NCBI GenBank assembly: GCA_903934155.1
Contig: CAIZMS010000105.1
Location: forward strand, 1 to 5,952
Source: an uncultured bacterium
GTDB lineage: Bacteria > Verrucomicrobiota > Kiritimatiellia > CAIKKV01 > CAITUY01
Direction of reading: 5' to 3'
DNA length: 5,952 bases
A program made the position numbers and the translations under genes. Shown here in pieces: positions 4,509-5,952 of the stretch; the stretch's first letter is position 1, and each line of letters starts with the position of its first letter. Under the pieces are notes generated by a model. It was not told the DNA's origin. It did no database searches and saw only the letters and a list, made by a program, of their open reading frames with translations.

Positions 4509-5882
4509 TTACGACAGTTCACAGTTCGCCTGTTTTTTCTCAACTTTCGGCTTCACCAGAAGATCCCAAAGGGAACCGGTATAGCCGAGCTTGAAGAGAA
4601 AATGAAGCTTCGCTTCAATCGCATCGGGCGGGAAAACGATATGCCGGGTTTTGGCAAACGCCTCCTTGAGCGTAGCCTCCAACCAGACCCGGTCAACCCG
4701 GGGCGAAATATAATAGGCTGGCTCCAACAGAGACTGACCCGGCTGAATGAGCCCGTCCCGCAAAGCAATTTTCGCAAGCCCCGTATCCGGAAGGATCCGG
4801 ATGCCCATGAACACAAAAATGGATGTCCTTTGAAGCCCCTTCAGGTTCGCAATGCCTTCCAGGACCGTCTCCGGGGTTTCGCCCGGACACCCGAACATGA
4901 AGTAGTGCTCGGTGGCGACTCCCTGCTCCAGAAATAATGAATTACACTGATCGACCTCGCGAAAGGTGAAATCTTTCCCGATCCCACGCAAGGTCGCGTC
5001 CGAGGGGGCATCCGATCCGATTTCCGCCGCCTTCAACCCCGTGTCCCGCATCCGGGCAATGATGTCCGCATCCAACTCGGCACAGGGCTTGAAAAACGCT
5101 GTCCAGGGGACATTCACCTTCCGCCGCTCCATCTCCTCCACAACCGCCCGATACCGGCCACGGTTGTCATTGAAAACCGAGTCGGTGAAGAAGATATATT
5201 TCGCCCCGTACTCCTTCACCAGCCGCTCCATATCCGACACCACGGCGCCTGGCTCGCGCTCCCGGATCACGCGTCCTTCCAGATTCGGATAGGTGCAGTA
5301 CACACACCCGTGTTCACAGCCGCGCTTCGTCTGCACCGAGGCCATGTGCCCGCTCTGAAGATAGAAGTTGAGCATCTCGGCATCATAGTCCGCAGGCGGA
5401 ATTTCGCCGCCCACCAGCCGGGGCGTGGCATACAGGATCCGCTCCTGCGGGTAACGCCCCAGCGCGGCTTCAGCCACAAAATCCCGGAAGAGTTTTTCGC
5501 CCTCTCCCGCAACCCCATAATCGGCGCCGACCGCCTCCAGGACCGGCCCGGGCATCACGGAAAAACCCGACCCGCCCAGCACGATCTTGACCGTCGTCTC
5601 CTCGCGGAGCACCCGGACAATTCCCTGTACGGTCTCGATGTAGCGCTGTTCGTTCAGCAAATTGACGTTGTCCACGTTCCGGATGGAAATCCCCACCAGA
5701 TCCGGCTTCACACGCCGCACGCCCTCGCGCACCGCCTCAAACGACTGGCCTTTCTGAAGAAAGTCAAACAGCGTTACCTCATGCCCATCCTGGCGCAGGG
5801 CCGCCGCCACCATGCTCATCCCCAGCGGGTAAACCGCATAGGGCGTCTCAGCAATATTGGAAGAAATCAAAAGAATTTTCAT
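4509..5882 (-). CDS. B12-binding-type radical SAM protein, probable lipid or envelope biosynthesis
   Basis: This 457-aa protein has the two-domain layout of cobalamin-binding radical SAM enzymes. Residues 1-140 form a Rossmann-like B12-binding-type domain: MKILLISSN, PLGMSMVAAALRQDGHEVTLFDF at 19-41, and VLGGSGFSVMP at 101-111. The DxHxxG cobalt-ligand histidine motif is not evident, so any cobalamin would bind base-off without that ligand, or not at all. The radical SAM domain follows, with C189, C193 and C196 (GCEHGCVYC) binding the 4Fe-4S cluster, then FFTDSVFNDN (231-240), a GLKAAEIGSDA strand (282-292) and FMFGCPGET (328-336). The C-terminal helical part (about 390-445) is typical of the class. 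I recall relatives beside fatty-acid or polyene lipid genes and so infer a lipid or envelope role; the reaction is unknown. It starts at ATG 5882 with only a weak upstream AGG and probably leads an operon with the GT2-DUF2062 gene. Confidence 0.88.
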   Translation of the reverse strand: MKILLISSNIAETPYAVYPLGMSMVAAALRQDGHEVTLFDFLQKGQSFEAVREGVRRVKPDLVGISIRNVDNVNLLNEQRYIETVQGIVRVLREETTVKIVLGGSGFSVMPGPVLEAVGADYGVAGEGEKLFRDFVAEAALGRYPQERILYATPRLVGGEIPPADYDAEMLNFYLQSGHMASVQTKRGCEHGCVYCTYPNLEGRVIREREPGAVVSDMERLVKEYGAKYIFFTDSVFNDNRGRYRAVVEEMERRKVNVPWTAFFKPCAELDADIIARMRDTGLKAAEIGSDAPSDATLRGIGKDFTFREVDQCNSLFLEQGVATEHYFMFGCPGETPETVLEGIANLKGLQRTSIFVFMGIRILPDTGLAKIALRDGLIQPGQSLLEPAYYISPRVDRVWLEATLKEAFAKTRHIVFPPDAIEAKLHFLFKLGYTGSLWDLLVKPKVEKKQANCELS

Positions 5883-5912
5883 AGGTCTAAACCTGCATCA
5901 TCGAAAAGATTC

Positions 5913-5952
5913 ACCACCCGCTTCGCTGGAGAGAAGAGAAGAAAGAGAAATG
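5913..5952. repeat. Dispersed intergenic repeat, inverted copy at window end (cut off)
   Basis: Positions 5913-5932 are the exact reverse complement of 76-95. The purine-rich tail (5933-5952, ending gaaatg) corresponds to the reverse complement of the tract before position 76, so the element is cut by the window end. It lies upstream of the radical SAM gene, so a promoter for that gene would have to be within or beyond it. I see no clear -35/-10 pair. Confidence 0.6.

Overview
The window looks like chromosomal DNA from a Gram-negative bacterium, since it encodes an MipA/OmpV-type outer-membrane protein with a signal peptide. The genes are moderately GC-rich. The spaces between them are full of short dispersed inverted repeats, an IS110-family transposase and a free-standing four-helix-bundle (23S rRNA intervening-sequence type) gene. 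This mixture, with a GT2-DUF2062 fusion and a cobalamin-binding-type radical SAM protein, would suit a member of the PVC superphylum (Kiritimatiellota/Lentisphaerota-like) or a deltaproteobacterial-type lineage. That placement is a low-confidence inference; no rRNA or other marker gene is present.

Layout. Positions 1-123 hold a dispersed repeat. Positions 124-984 (minus) encode the MipA/OmpV-like protein. Positions 985-1202 are an intergenic stretch with one copy of a 10-nt-period repeat (1055-1112) and a strongly structured leader (1125-1202). This leader buries the ribosome binding site of the IS110-family transposase (1203-2255, plus). Positions 2256-2728 have no gene I can support but contain several small hairpins, and the IS right end probably lies there. 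Positions 2729-2888 are a mosaic of palindromes and repeats that reaches into the stop codon of the next gene.

Positions 2875-5882 (minus) were probably a two-gene operon: a radical SAM/B12-binding protein (4509-5882) followed by a GT2 glycosyltransferase fused to a DUF2062 membrane domain (2875-4068). A small cassette (4094-4500) sits between them. It holds the four-helix-bundle gene and is bounded by 22-bp perfect inverted repeats built of 7-nt units. Removing it would leave only 33 nt between the two operon genes. The window ends (5913-5952) in an inverted copy of the repeat seen at its start.

The radical SAM and GT2-DUF2062 proteins plausibly act together in making or decorating a lipid or envelope glycan, and MipA is also an envelope protein; the functional link is inferred. 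The most noteworthy structures are the leader that sequesters the transposase ribosome binding site, and the four-helix-bundle cassette whose own inverted repeats supply its Shine-Dalgarno sequence, part of its start codon and its stop codon.
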